Positions 22,007 to 34,167 of a stretch of DNA of 64,000 nt are shown piece by piece. The stretch comes from Synaphobranchus kaupii. Lineage: Eukaryota > Chordata > Actinopteri > Anguilliformes > Synaphobranchidae. Under the pieces are notes generated by a model. The model was not told the DNA's origin and did no database searches. It saw nothing but the letters and a program-made list of their open reading frames with translations. The number at the start of each line of letters is the position of its first letter. Position 1 is the first letter of the stretch. The position numbers and the translations under genes are program-made. Where the stretch lies: positions 7,950,890 through 8,014,889 of the forward strand of contig CM056391.1 of the NCBI GenBank assembly GCA_029718625.1, given 5' to 3'.

Positions 22007-22524
22007 TTAACCGTCCTATTATGTTGAAATTTACCGACACATTTTATGTTTGGGGTCAAATTGAACCCCAACAGTTTAAACTGACATATTTTGACACTTC
22101 CTTCTCAATGTCTCCCAATTGCATGACCTTTATTCCTAGGTATTAAAAATCTGCGATAAACTTTTATGATAAAACTCATTTTAGAGGCAGAGGTAAGTGA
22201 AAGTTTTTGAAGTTTAAAACCTGGATGGGAAAGTACCCAGAATCACCCAAAGAAAATCTGAGACAAAAAATAAATAAGGAGGTTATGTATTTTCTTTTGT
22301 TTTATACAGTTGCAGACCCTGGGGTCAAAATGACCCCACACGCCTTTGTATACAAAGTTGGTACAATACTTTTGAAAACAGCATTATGTTTCTTGAATGT
22401 TTACTATTTAATCCCACCAAATTAGGAAAGGTCATACAAGATTTAAAAAAAATAAGGTTCACAGGTTTTTAAGAAATGTCAAAATGAATGGGGTCAAATT
22501 GACCCCAAATAAAGGGTGGGTTAA
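22007..22524. mobile_element. piggyBac-like non-autonomous element flanked by TTAA
   Basis: TTAA at 22007-22010 and at 22521-22524 bounds a 518-bp AT-rich segment. The ends are imperfect inverted repeats (CCGTCCTATTATGTTG against CCCACCCTTTATTTGG, 10 of 16). GGGGTCAAA-TGACCCC near-palindromes appear three times: 22052-22069, 22321-22337 and 22490-22506. TTAA target duplications are the hallmark of piggyBac, and GGGTCAAATTGACCC-bearing ends are familiar in vertebrate piggyBac-derived MITEs. No transposase is encoded. The family assignment is inference. Confidence 0.6.
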
Positions 22525-24237
22525 GGACAAAACCCAGTCGGCTGCATCACTCTAAGAACGAAGCAGGCGTATTGTAGGCACATGTACATGTACGGATGAA
22601 TTCCCCTTGAGTTCCCTAATGCTGGACACAAATAGCATCAAAGATGCCGTGAGTTAAAAAAACAAAACAATATGGAGATTTTTTATGTGCTCAGGAAAGT
22701 CCCTGTAATATCATACTGAGGGCACATTCCCATTCTGATATTCCAAGTGATGTAAAACATGTTGCTTGTTATGAAGTACTTGGCATCAGTGACAACAAAA
22801 CAGTATGTAACTCGCACATTCATACTGCAGTGACACAGGTGAGGAACTTCAGGCTAAAGGAGACTACTGTTCTCGTCAGCAGAAGGAGCTCCAACAGACA
22901 GCTGGGATTTTTCCATTTTTCCAAACTGATGTAACATCGATGAAACTAACACGATTGTGAATTCCAAACTGGGTGAAAATTTGCGAGAGAATGAAGTTCA
23001 ATTTGATTGAAAAAAATGGAAATATTTCCATCTGATCTACCATACAGAGGATATTCATGGATAAAAAGCATATCTGAGGCCTGGAAATTGAGGCTTACCT
23101 ATATCACTGTCTCACATATCGACTTGCAGTTTTTTTTGTTTTTTCTTTAAGAAGGCAGTTGTCTTTCATTTTTCATATTTTCCCTTCAAGGTGCAATGTG
23201 GCTTCATGGTTAATGTCGCCATGCCTTGACCCTAAACATCTAAATCTAAATATAAAAGATAGCTAAATTAACAACAGTAAAAAAAATGTAAATAAATAAA
23301 TAAACAAGAACCTGTCCCTCCCTCTATCAGGAAAATCACCAAAACAGATCAGAAACAATCTGTCGACGGGAAATCTGAATGATTTTGAAGAATGCAACAG
23401 CTCTCTGTAGTCTGTATATTTGACACCATTTAGACATTTAGACACCATTTAGTGTAATCTTTTGAAATGAATAAGGGATGTTTGTGAAATAGGAGCTTTC
23501 ATTTAAATTAAGTGACATTAAGTTAAAATTTTTCAATCTTTTCCTTCTAGGAAACCTATTTTGAACGCATTTATTTTTTTTGTATTACTGAGCAGGACAA
23601 CAGGAAGTGCATATCCGCTCGTCTCTGGCAGATTACAATCCTGGGTTTCAAGGATTATTTATAACTGTTCCTCATACTGAAAGAATGTCATCACAGAGTC
23701 TGCATTTCTTACTTTCGAGTTGAGAGACTGAGTTTACGGCTCCTCCTCTCTCTCCCTCTGTCTACCATACTCACTCTCTCTCTCACTCACACACACACAC
23801 ACACACACACATACACATACGAGGCAAAATTTAAGAAGCCATATTAAATGATGTGGTGGTGAAGCTACTGCGCTGGATGGGGAGTGACAGTCTAAAAATA
23901 GCGAGTGGAATGATATTCTGACAGTGTCAGTTCATGGCAGAAAGGTGAAAGACACTAATGAGGTCTGGATTAAAGTTAAAAGGAAAAAAAAAAAAAAGCA
24001 GCCATCCTCATTACAGTGATTTTGTTATCAGCTGCAAAGTAGTTCTTGTGCGTTTGTGATTTTCTTTGTGTGCCTGCAGGGAGCCATGTCTTGCCGTGCA
24101 CTACGGTGTGTGTGTGTGTGTGTGTGTCTGGCAAGTGTGAGTGCGGAGTGCGAGGGCTGACACTCGAGTCTGTGTTTTGCTAGAGAAGACATGTTGAAGT
24201 GTATGTGAGTGATTTGCCTGTGTGAAAGAGACAGAGG
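22525..24237. other. AT-rich unique sequence
   Basis: No gene is recognised over 1.7 kb. It has poly(T) at about 23128-23145, A-rich AAATAAATAAAT at about 23290-23304, a CT/CA microsatellite at about 23740-23815, and a GT patch at about 24107-24127. Nothing else stands out. Confidence 0.5.
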
Positions 24238-24345
24238 GAGAGCTCTAATTATGTGCGTGTGTGTGCGTGTGCGAGTGTGTGTGAAACCGAGAGAGAGAGA
24301 GAGAGAGAGTGACAGGCTGGGGGGGGGGGGGGGGGTGTAGTAGGG
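24238..24345 (+). repeat. GT, GA and poly(G) microsatellite cluster
   Basis: A GT-rich patch (about 24250-24282) is followed by (GA)n at about 24289-24308 and a 17-G run at 24319-24335. Confidence 0.9.
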
Positions 24346-24640
24346 GAATGCACCGGGCCCTGTGGCGACATCTTGTCAAAGACACAATGGGTCCCCTGAC
24401 TGCAATGACAACCATTAACGAGGCTTCATCGCCGCGCCCATCTGACCCTTTAATTAAGGCAGTGGCGGCGTTGCCCACCCCTCAGAAAACGAGCTCATTC
24501 GGGCGGAGCAGACCACCGCGCCCGTGCCCTCGACCGTGCCTCATGAATAATTCACAGCAGATTCTTCCAGACCCCCCTAGCAGCAGCAGCAGCGTTGCCC
24601 GGGAATACAACTGCGCCCCCTACTGTCCGTTAACGTGAAA
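24346..24640. promoter_or_regulatory. Candidate conserved non-coding element with TTAATTAA
   Basis: A CpG-containing unique block lies directly after the poly(G) tract. TTAATTAA at 24450-24457 sits within CCCTTTAATTAAGGCAGTGG, with ACCATTAACGAGG upstream and CATGAATAATTCACAGC at about 24541. The 109-codon open frame is Pro/Ser-rich and has no recognisable domain. Enhancer function is inference from composition and motif content. Confidence 0.28.
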
Positions 24641-25319
24641 GAACCTGTTCCCCACACTCTCTCGTTTGAGGATAACACCACCCCTGGTAAAAAATCACTG
24701 GCTGTTATTGCATGCCACTCTCGTTAATATCACGGTTATCGTTGCCATTATCGTGCTTATTTTTATTGTTGCTCTTCGCTTTCGGTCTCCACTACTGGTC
24801 GTGCCTTTTTATGGAGGCTCCTGCTAATAAAGCCAATAACTGTGATTATGAATCTGAACTTATGAGAGAGCAACAGAGAGAGAGATAGGGAGAGGCAGAC
24901 ATCAGGACAACTGCAGGATGAATACAGTCTGAGCTGTCAAAAAGAGAGAGAGAGGGGGAGAGACAGGGAGAAAGAGAAAGAGAGTGAGGGAGAGACAGGG
25001 AAAGAGAGGGAGAGACGGAGATAGAGAGAGGGGGGGCGGGAGACTTCACTTTTAACGATCCTTTATTTACATTGTATTAAACCAAGGGCATGGTAGAAAA
25101 GCAAGCTATTACCATTATTCTACTGTGAGTCAACCAACACCAACCAAGCCACGGCAGCATGGAAAATGCAAATACTTTTTTCTAGTAGTAAAAACTATTT
25201 TTCTACAACCAGCTCTCCTTTGTTTACATTGCACAATATGCAGTTTGCTGCAGAACTCTGGCAAGCCTATAGAAAGCAAACATTATTCTAAGCCTTGCTA
25301 TACAGTCCAGAGAGAGAGA

Positions 25320-25371
<52 letters not shown>

Positions 25372-25690
25372 GTTAGTATGTCCACTTCACTTGGTGTGAA
25401 GCCATACAGGGTCTCTCTAGTACAACTCATACCGTGACCGTTCGTCAGTGGAACATAGCACTTACTTGCATCGTGCTCTGCTCAAATCTGCTGGTTCAGT
25501 ATTCAGCCATTTCCCCTCCGCCACAAGGCAATAAGTAAGCCAAACATAATCACTGGTCTTAACCTTCTATTCTTCAATATTCAACGCAGGTAATGTGACT
25601 CTGAATTAACACTTATTTAATAACTAAGGAATATTTCTGACGGAATGTATTTTTTCTTTTAAACTGCATATATTTATTTTGCGTGGGAAT
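24641..25690. other. Unique sequence with GA and CA microsatellites
   Basis: No gene is recognised. A purine-rich GAGAGA tract covers about 24870-25033, and a (GA)n(CA)n compound microsatellite covers 25309-25369. The stretch between and after appears unique. Confidence 0.6.
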
Positions 25691-26260
25691 GATAAAAAAG
25701 CAGGTGGTGCCTTGGTTACCAGGGGAGCTCACTCCACGCTATTGGAGATTGATACTGAAGAGGCCGGATTGCAGGAGTACGGTAACTGAAGTGTTCGCTC
25801 TTTTTCTGATTGCCTCTTGGGATATTGATTTGTTTTAACCTACTTTAATATGAGACAGCATTCGCGCTGGCTTTCCGCCGGCAGCTCGCAGGCCGCCACA
25901 GAACGATCGATACGACCGCAGCGTCTTCAAACCCGTCTGCATAATCTCCTCTCCAGCTTTGAAGATAGTCATCTTTTATTTCCAACACACCGTGTTAAAA
26001 CAGCAGGACGGGGGAGCTGCTCAGCTCGGGAGGTCCGAGCCCGTACTTCAGAGCGCTCTAAAGAGCACGACCTGTTCTTCTTTCGTAGGCTACTCACTAA
26101 AAACTCTCATTGCGACATGAAAGTTACAATATGCTGCAAGCTATTGAATTTGTCGAACTGCGGCCGCGAGTATTCTGACAGAATTAAAACTACACAACCA
26201 GAGTATAGTGTATTTCGCACTGAACGTGTTTATTACTAAGCCTAAAATTGTTACTGCCAC
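25691..26260 (+). other. CpG-containing unique island with a 129-codon open frame
   Basis: An ATG at 25850 opens 129 codons rich in Arg and Ser, with no recognisable domain. The stretch 25855-26080 retains many CpGs (for example ACGATCGATACGACCGCAGC at about 25900), unlike the flanks. It could be an alternative first exon, an lncRNA or an enhancer; I see no splice or homology evidence that decides. Confidence 0.22.
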
Positions 26261-27104
26261 TGTTGTATTGCTTTGTTAGGTTGCACGTGAAGCATACCAA
26301 AACTATTATTGTCGGCTATCTCCCAGAATTGCTCATTGCTATGGGTCTTTAAGCTTCCTATCAAAAATGAAACATTATCTCCTCGTCCAGCTTTTTGGAG
26401 AGCTACCCACGCCACCATGGGCTCAGTTTATGTTATTATCACGTGTTCTGAACCATTTGTCGAAGCATTTATTTTTAACAATACTGTGAACCCCTCATTG
26501 GTAGTTTTCCTGCCAAGCTGGCTGGAGGATGAAAAGCTGTGTAAAACTACATCACATCGTTAACATGAGCTAAACATGAGCTGACATTTGGAATACAGTG
26601 CCAGGACTCCAGACTGCCTGTTAGCAGAAAAAACAAATCAGTGGTTTGAATTAGCTTGCTCTTCTTTGGCCTTCTGTAGGCCTTTTTATTTTTGAAATAC
26701 TCTATTTTTAAAAAAAACTTAAAAAAAATAGCTCATAATGCATTTCATGAGAACTCTTAATCTCTGACGCTTACCTGTTAACATACACTTTTTGGCTAGG
26801 TGGTTTATTGACACAACACAGAAACAGAGACATACGTAGATATCAAAGATAGCATATCTGATGTGGCGTGTGAACGCAATCATTAAATTCAAGTCAGAAT
26901 ATGAAAAAAAGCTGGAAGAAACATCTGCATGTGCATATGTTTTAGTGTAAATTGATGGATAGCTTAAAGTATTTGAATAATCAGTGTCAATACACAGTAT
27001 TTATTTTAGAGAAAGAAATACCATCTTATCTGCAGTGTTGCAAAGGTCAGGCTGATGTGCACTACAACAGCATCTTAGAGGGAATTAGGAATAAATAACA
27101 CAAA
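26261..27104. other. AT-rich unique sequence
   Basis: Nothing recognisable is present beyond A/T-rich runs near 26700-26735. Confidence 0.5.
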
Positions 27105-27277
27105 GGCCCCTTACACACACACACATACACAAATACAGTTACAAAAGCACACAGAAAACGTATACACATCCACATAACACACACATTCACAAGCAATGAT
27201 AAATAGACATTTACCCCAAAATACACACACACACGCAAACACACACATACATACACACACACGCACACACAAACACA

Positions 27278-27314
<37 letters not shown>

Positions 27315-27315
27315 C
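27105..27315. repeat. Degenerate then pure CA microsatellite
   Basis: CA repeats are interrupted at first and nearly pure at about 27282-27313. The minus-strand Val/Cys frames and the + strand His/Thr frame are artefacts. Confidence 0.95.
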
Positions 27316-27950
27316 CTACACGCCTCAGTGCACATTCTGCACAGAGTCAGAGGAAAGTGGGAATTAATTGAAGGTGAACGACAGACTCTCCTTCTCTCTG
27401 TCCCCCTGGGAAACGCTCACTTCCTTCAGCGCTCCTCTCTACCCCCTCCCCCTCTCTCTCTCTCCCTCCGTCTCTCTCTCCCTCTCTCTCTCTGCTCTCC
27501 GTCCCTCACTCACTTACCCTTTCATTATTTCTTCCTCCATTGCCTCGGTCCTTTTATCAGCCACACCCCCTCTCACCCCAAAATAATAAAATTAAATTAA
27601 ATATCTCTCATTATCTGCAGCCTATTCTCACCAGGCCCCCCTCACTTCCTCTCTGTGGACTCAAGCACCCTCCCATCAATTATTAGTGTATCCTGCTCCC
27701 CACACCACCACCACCACCCTCTCCATTTCATTTACCAGTATGGTGACAATGTTGTCAGACAGTCCCCAGGGCTCCCACTGTCTCACTCTCTCTCTCTATC
27801 TCTCTTACTCTCTCTCTTTCACTCTCATCCTCTCCCTCTCTCACTCCGCCCCCGCCCCCCCCCCCCCCCCCCCTCTTCCCCCTCTCTCTGTGCCTCACAC
27901 TCTGATGTGCCATCATGTCGGTGGTTAGAGATGCCCCGGTACTGTGTGTG
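27316..27950 (+). repeat. CT-rich tracts and a 19-C run
   Basis: Pyrimidine-rich tracts lie at about 27430-27520 and 27775-27850, with 19 consecutive C at 27855-27873. The intervening unique sequence has no recognisable coding content. Confidence 0.8.
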
Positions 27951-29160
27951 AGAGGGCTGACACAAGGGGCTAATCAGAAAGGGTTACTCTGATGTCCCAG
28001 GGGACCTTCAAAGGGAGGGGGGAGGTGAGGATGGTGGGCCCCACCAGGGGGCAAAGACGCTTGTGTGGGGGCCCTACAGCATTCTATGGGCCACGCCCAT
28101 AACATGCTGGCATGTGTGCCATTGGCCAATGTTCTGTGATTGACAATATTAAACAAACTCTAATAATTCACAGAAGATTAGTGGAGCCACTGAAAGGGAG
28201 ATGTATCATCTGGAAAGCCGACAAGAAAAGCATGCTCTAATCAGATCCGCGTACCGCTGCTATTATTATGACTGGTCATTAGCATAATCTGTGGTTTCCA
28301 GCTACAAAATAAGAGCAGCCTCCTTAAAAAAAAATGAGAGTATAGGATTCAGTTAATAAAAATGACAGTAGTTTGAACGCGCTGCATTTCCTGATGCATT
28401 CTTATCAAAAGAGCCTCAAAGAGCCAGCCACTTCAGTTCAGGTTCAAACAGGAAACAGGTACAGCCTCTACCAGAGAGATATATTCTCATGCCAGATGTC
28501 ACCGTCCTCACTTCAAAAAGGGCCATATCTGTCCCCTAGAACCCCTCCTTCCCCCCCAAATATCACCCCTATTTCCCCCCCAAGACCCTGCACTCTATGT
28601 CCGGTAGCCTAACCCTCCATCCTGATTCACCCCACCCCCCACCACCGTCCCCTCCCCAATATTCAACCAGCCAAGCCAATGGCCATTCTCTCATCAGTCT
28701 GGGCTTGCTTAGTAATGACTCCTTCAACAGGCAAGACACGCCCATCACCTTTGTATGACAATTAAATTTAAAAAAACACAAACTCCACTTCAGTGGTGTT
28801 TATGATCCTGGGTTTTGAGAGTTTTGACTGCAACTGAATTTTAGGGATGTCTAAACGGAACGGGTGGGGTCGGGGCGGGGGTTTGAGTTTTACTCTTCGA
28901 CTGACATCCCATTTCCTTTTCCTCCGCTTTCAAAATGAATGTGTCCTCTCTGTGTCCTTTGTGGCTTTTAGCTGTCAATCTACACCTTGACTCTACACAC
29001 ATCCTTTCAAAACTGCTAGGTCCCTAAAAGACCCCTCACAACACCCCCACACCCCCCCCATCATGCCTCTGTGTCAGCCCATCAATTGATTTGATTCAAA
29101 AGCCCCTGCAGTGAGCTGGCACGGTCAGACACACTCACACAAGGCAATCCATCATAGAGA
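27951..29160. other. Unique sequence, partly C-rich
   Basis: No gene is recognised. C-rich patches lie at about 28520-28585 and 28628-28660, and G-rich sequence at about 28858-28885. CCAATGTTCTGTGATTGAC and similar AT-rich words around 28125-28290 may be regulatory, without further evidence. Confidence 0.4.
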
Positions 29161-29440
29161 CTCAAACACTTAGTGTGACAGCGTGTGGACGGGGGTAGGG
29201 TGTGTGTGGGGTGGGGTGTGTGTGTGTGTGTGTGTGTGTTGGGGGATGTTGTGGGTGCGATGAAAACATCCAACCTGTGCCACTGCCTCTGCTCTGATTC
29301 ACAACCCCAATCTTGAATCTGCAGAGGGACCTGCCAGCCCCTCCCCCAGGGCTGCTAAATCAATACAGGCCAGCCCCAAAAACTGAAACACACGTGCAAT
29401 TAGAAGGAAAGGCTGACAAGCAATAACCAATAAGCTCAGG
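29161..29440. repeat. GT/G microsatellite and adjoining unique sequence
   Basis: GGGTGTGTGTGGGGTGGGG runs into (TG)n and then GGGGGA over about 29188-29246. The remainder to 29440 is unique with no gene. Confidence 0.8.
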
Positions 29441-30070
29441 CGTCCGGCCCTTTATTGTGCTTTTATTGTTTTTAGTCTTTAAAAAATGTTATTTTTTATT
29501 TTTTAAAGTTTCTCGCTTGAGCTGGGCTAATTGGCGGTCCTGTCAAAGGTGTGTGTAACGCTGTTTGTGTTCCCCCCTGCCACCTGAGTGTCACAAACAG
29601 CGCCTTGCCTTGAATTGTACTGCCAGCACGCGCAAAGGAAGTTCATGATCAATGGCATCCGTGAGGTAAAAGGAATATATATAATACATATGAGGCGGAA
29701 AGGGGGCGAATGGGAGGGGGGGGGTCCATTTTTGAAAAATAACAGAAAATTCCACACTGGCGTACGCTGTCATATGCTGCATTAACGACACAGAATGATG
29801 ACAACGGCAGCACACATTGAGCTCAAGTGGCTGGGGGTAAAGCAGAGGGGCTTATTACCGAAAAACACAGATACGGGTAAAAAAAAAAGCGTAATGACAA
29901 ATAACAGCACAGGCTTGGGGAGATGGCCCGACTGAAAGATTGCAAGGGAACGCACGCCTCCGGGCCTTGTCATTGACTATATTTGCAGCCGTAATGATGC
30001 GTTTCCTGACATAAAAAATTACAGTAAAAATGAGGTGAGCAGCGCACAAACCACACTCACAACTCACAAC
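29441..30070. other. Unique sequence, possible regulatory island
   Basis: Short open frames on both strands carry no recognisable motif. CTAATTGGCGG at about 29527 and AGGAAGTTCATGATCAATGG at about 29637 are the sort of words found in conserved non-coding elements; the evidence is weak. Confidence 0.2.
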
Positions 30071-30323
30071 CCGTGAAGGCGTGAGCAGTCCAGTATTAGA
30101 CTAAATACAAGGGCATTTGTGACTTGAGTGGTGTAAGTTCATGAAAGTGCAAGTTCAATGTTTATGAAAGTGCAAGTGATTTGATAAATTTCCTATCAAG
30201 ATGATAAGAATGTATTCAAGCGATGGCCCTGTTAACTTTAGGCCTTCTTTCAGCCTTTTTTTAAATGCCGCTTGTTTTTCAATCATGTTTTATCCGTGAC
30301 TTGTTTGACCAATCACAGTGTTT

Positions 30324-30472
30324 GTTAAGTAATATCTTAGAGCTTTATTGGAGAGGACAATGCAGGGAGACAAGAAGAATGGGGAGCGAGATATACGCGA
30401 CAAAAGGTCGCACGGCCGGAATCTAACTGCCGACATCACAGCTCGCAATGTGGCTACGCCATCAAGACACGC
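30324..30472 (-). mobile_element. tRNA-derived SINE (minus strand)
   Basis: Read on the minus strand, the copy has a tRNA-like head, a degraded B-box region near 30413-30425, and a body ending in CCAATAAAGCT at 30341-30351. It matches the better-preserved copy at 35510-35710 along most of its length (AAGAATGGGGAGCGAGA, AAGGTCGC-CGGCCGGA). Flanks share a degraded duplication: CCAATCACAGTGTTT on the left and CCAATCAATGTTTT on the right. No product is expected. Confidence 0.65.
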
Positions 30473-30475
30473 CCC

Positions 30476-32791
30476 AATCAATGTTTTGACGAAGAGAATG
30501 TGACAGTGATTTGATCAGGCATTTCAGTGACTGACAGTACACGGTAGCTCCACCCACTATGGGGATAATGAAGCCTCACCCTGCCATCAGTCAGGGACAG
30601 CGGTTCATTTTGCGATTCCTTAGGCAGGGTGGCGATGGGGGCAAGGCACAGCAGGAAGCGAAGGAGGAGAAGTACAGAGAGGAAAGGGCGAGAGAGAAGA
30701 AATGGAGCGACAGCAGAAAAAGAGAGAGCAAGGCATACAGAGGCAGGGAGGGGGGAAAGAAAAGCAGAAAGTAACAGAAAGACAGGCCTCACATTTTTAT
30801 CAATACCGCTCCAGGGTAGGCAGGACAACTGGACACAGCGGTGTATAGTGCGGATGTCAAAACAGAAGTCCTCCAGAGAAACGGGTCCCCTACACTTGTC
30901 ATTTAAAAAAGAAAAAGAAGCTCATCGTGAGCGGCGAGCGGTCTAATTTTCCACTCTAATGGACAGGTGGGTGGCTATTAGCTAAAGGCGCAGCTAAGCG
31001 CGAGCCGGGCTGAAGTGGCTGAATAATTAAATAATTTGAACGATTGGCGGAGGGGCTCAGGTGGAAGAACACGCCCCAGGCCTGCGCTCACGACGTCAGA
31101 CGGAGAGGGTCGCGGCGGAAGCATCCTCGTTTTGCGAGCCGCCGTCGGCAAACGGGGAAAACAGGAAGGACACCCGGTGTCCTCTTTCAGGCACTTCCTG
31201 TTCTTTGCTCCACCGCCGACGGCCTGACCAAAAAAAAAAAACTCAGGCGTTGTTTGAGTAAACAATTTCACGCTGTTACAGACAAACTGAATTTGACTTT
31301 CATTGGGCTGCCTGGTTTGAACTGTCAGGTGGCCTTTAAGAAGTGTTTTATTGATTTTTCTCCAGAGGATAGATCGCCAAGATTATAAACAGGGCTGCTT
31401 CTCAAGTACCTTTCTACATATCAAACAAATATCGTCAAGAAATTTAAATCTGGATCCATGTCCTTGTTATATAAAAGCATTTGTCTCAGAAAGAAGTCAT
31501 ACATATTCAAAGCCACTGGCTATAGTTATCAGCAGATAGCTGTTATCAAAAAAAAATACAAATACAGTTTTCTTTATCTCATTTTTGTTTTTTTTAGCGG
31601 AAAAGATAAGTTGTAAGATGGCCTGGAACTAATCATTTATCAAGTATAATGTGACTATGGATTGGGTTCATTTTAATAATTTTCAGTTTTCATCGTTTTG
31701 GGGCAATGCATCAACAGAAAGCATTCGCATGCCACCCAGTCCGGCCAACAGTGCAGGTAAGGTTTCAGGAGAGGGAGAGTGGAGCGGAACACCTGGAGTC
31801 TCACCCCGCCCCCTCAGCACCATTCACACCTGGCCCTAGATTAACCAGCTGAAAAGGTATCTTTACCTCTACGCTTCACAAAATAACAGTTTGGTCCAGA
31901 CAACTCACACACTCAAATTCTGTATTTTAATGAATGCATCAATTTAAGTATAATGAATATACAATTATTTTGGTTTTGGCGCTGAATAGATCTGCTCTAG
32001 GTACTAGAGGTACGAGGGAGGATGACACACCTCCCCTGCTACACAGGAGATATACCGAAACCCCCAGGACATAGAAGCAGATCCAACAACAGGTGGAAGC
32101 TGGGGTGGGTGGGGTGAGGATAAGCAGTAATTCTTTAGAGCAGCGGCAGCAGAGCGTACAAAAGCAGCGCAGCCAATCGCAGCGCAGGAGAGGTCCGACT
32201 CGCTTTTAAAAAGGGGCGCTCCGTTAGCGATGTGTGCATGTGATTGGTTGAGTATGAGAACATGTGTTTGCTGAGGCCGACCACTGGTCGGCCGCAGCAA
32301 GCGTTTCCTGACGGAACTTGCTTTGCGCACTTCATGCGCGAGGCTCGTCAGTTAAATTGGGTTTGGAGAGAACAGAGGAAGGAATTATGAAATATTGATT
32401 TAATTAAGCTCCCAAGAAGAAATGTGAAATAAGGGAAATTCATATTTTATTTAATATTTTTCCTCCCCCAACCTGTGAAATGTAGCCATAAAAATAGAAA
32501 AAAATATTAAAATTACTAGTGAAGGAGGCCTAATTCAGGTGGGAGGTTTTGGTTACCCAAAACTATTCAATAAAGCTCATTCTGATTGGACAGATTCATC
32601 ACATTTTAAATAGTAATTCTAATGGTTTTACATCAAACATCTCAGCCAACCCAAATTTACCTCCGCACCCTAGGGTGTTAATATGAGACCACGGTCTGAT
32701 ATAAACACCGTAGGGTGTTAAATGGATACCACCACCTTTTCTGTGATTCATGAAAAAGACCATGAATAATCTGTTTGTCAGCGTACAGTCT
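30476..32791. other. Unique sequence; CpG-richer around 30950-31230
   Basis: No gene is recognised in 2.3 kb. A purine-rich stretch lies at about 30650-30780. CpGs are retained at 31040-31160 (for example GACGTCAGACGGAGAGGGTC at about 31092), with an overlapping 114-codon open frame lacking motifs. 32150-32350 is also GC-richer. The rest is AT-rich. Confidence 0.4.
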
Positions 32792-33258
32792 TTAACCCTT
32801 GCGTTGTCTTCATTTTTAAAAAAAAAAATTTAATAAATTTTTTGTAAAAAATGACCCACCCTCACCAGATCCCTTGGGATGAAGCTTCTTCCTTGAATTT
32901 TAAACCTCAAATCTATTTTTCATGTAGAAACAACCTGTCATTCATCAATAAATCAGTGAATAACTGTGCTTTCCTACTTCACAGTCCAGACAGACTGTAT
33001 TTCTTCACTCACACCACTCCTTTTTACTACAAAACACATCATAATTTTTTGTTGTTGTTGCTGTAATAGATATGTGGTGCTTCATTTTAATTATAACTTC
33101 TGATTTCATAACTGAAAGTTTAAAAAAAGACTCATAAGAGGACCTTTGTATCTTGATGCTGTACCACTTTTCTAAAAATGTTTTTTTTTTAAAAGGTGTT
33201 TATGACTTTTTTCTAATGGTAGGGTCACTCCAGGAAAAGTCATCAACATGAGAGTTAA
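32792..33258. mobile_element. TTAA-flanked non-autonomous element (piggyBac-like)
   Basis: TTAACCCTTGCGTTGTCTTC at 32792-32811 faces, on the other strand, TTAACTCTCATGTTGATGAC ending at 33258. The TTAA tetranucleotides at 32792-32795 and 33255-33258 would be the target duplication. The interior is AT-rich with GACCCACC near the left end and no coding capacity. CCCTTG-GTTGTCTTC ends are known in fish piggyBac-derived MITEs; the assignment is inference, and the 467-bp copy is decayed. Confidence 0.5.
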
Positions 33259-33640
33259 GACAAAAAACATCATCACAGAGCTAGAGATGTCACAAGCTAG
33301 CCATTGAGAATCAGAGTAACAACATAAAACTGAGGTTTTAAAGGGATTATTGCAAACAATATCCCCTCCTAGTTAACGAAGGAAAAACAATCTTCTGTTG
33401 ATGTGTGTCATTGACCCGAGACTAGAAGTCATGAGCGGACATCCATGCCCACACGGTGGATCTCTTTGATTAAGCAAAACAACAGCCATATTAATTTCCA
33501 TATTTCACACAATAATTTAGATGTGTATTAATTTGTCAGTTTAGCTGTATTGATTTGCCCATTTATCACATAAAATGGCTGACAAACGGCATTCTGGTTT
33601 TAAAAGACTTCAAGCTTGTCTTTTTTTCTTTACTAATTTC
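33259..33640. other. AT-rich unique sequence
   Basis: No gene or repeat is recognised. Confidence 0.5.
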
Positions 33641-34167
33641 TAAGCGTGTTCGCTGATAGAAGCCTCCTCCCCTGATGTGAACGAGATGTCCCTTCATCGT
33701 AAACGCTCAGGACAGGGGAGGAGGAGGAAGGGGAGGAGGAGGAGGAGCATGAGCCGTGGTCTCTTCCCCCGCCCGGGACTCGCCCAGCGCCAACTCGTTC
33801 TGGCACGGGCTCCGTGGCGCGGCGGGGCGCATGCACGCAGACACCAGCTGGCACTCGTGGCCCTCCGACAAGGACTGTTCAGACATGGCACTCGTTCAAA
33901 AAGTTTCACTTCCCCCCGAAACCCCTACGCTGCGAACGAGGATGGCACCTTCCTGCGAAAAAACCACGGCGCGTTTGCACGAATGAGGAGCTCCCCTCCG
34001 GTTTCGAGGAGTAGTATCGTCAAAGGGCCGTCCCCTCCGCCGGCAAGCAGACACAGCTAGAGCTGGCACCTTCAATCACAGCCTCAATCTTACCGGGGAT
34101 TCCAACGCGAGAACATCGCCGCCCTGGTTAATGACCGCGCTTACTGCCTTACCGTCTTACCGCCACC
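33641..34167 (+). promoter_or_regulatory. CpG-rich, possible promoter region
   Basis: CpG dinucleotides become frequent from 33640 onward, in contrast to the CpG-poor flanks. A purine tract of AGGAGGAGG type is at about 33715-33750, followed by GC-rich sequence such as GTGGCGCGGCGGGGCGCATG. No TATA box is evident. Several overlapping open frames (up to 127 codons) lack recognisable motifs. A CpG island ahead of the ATG at 34168 would fit a promoter or 5' UTR; this is inference. Confidence 0.35.
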
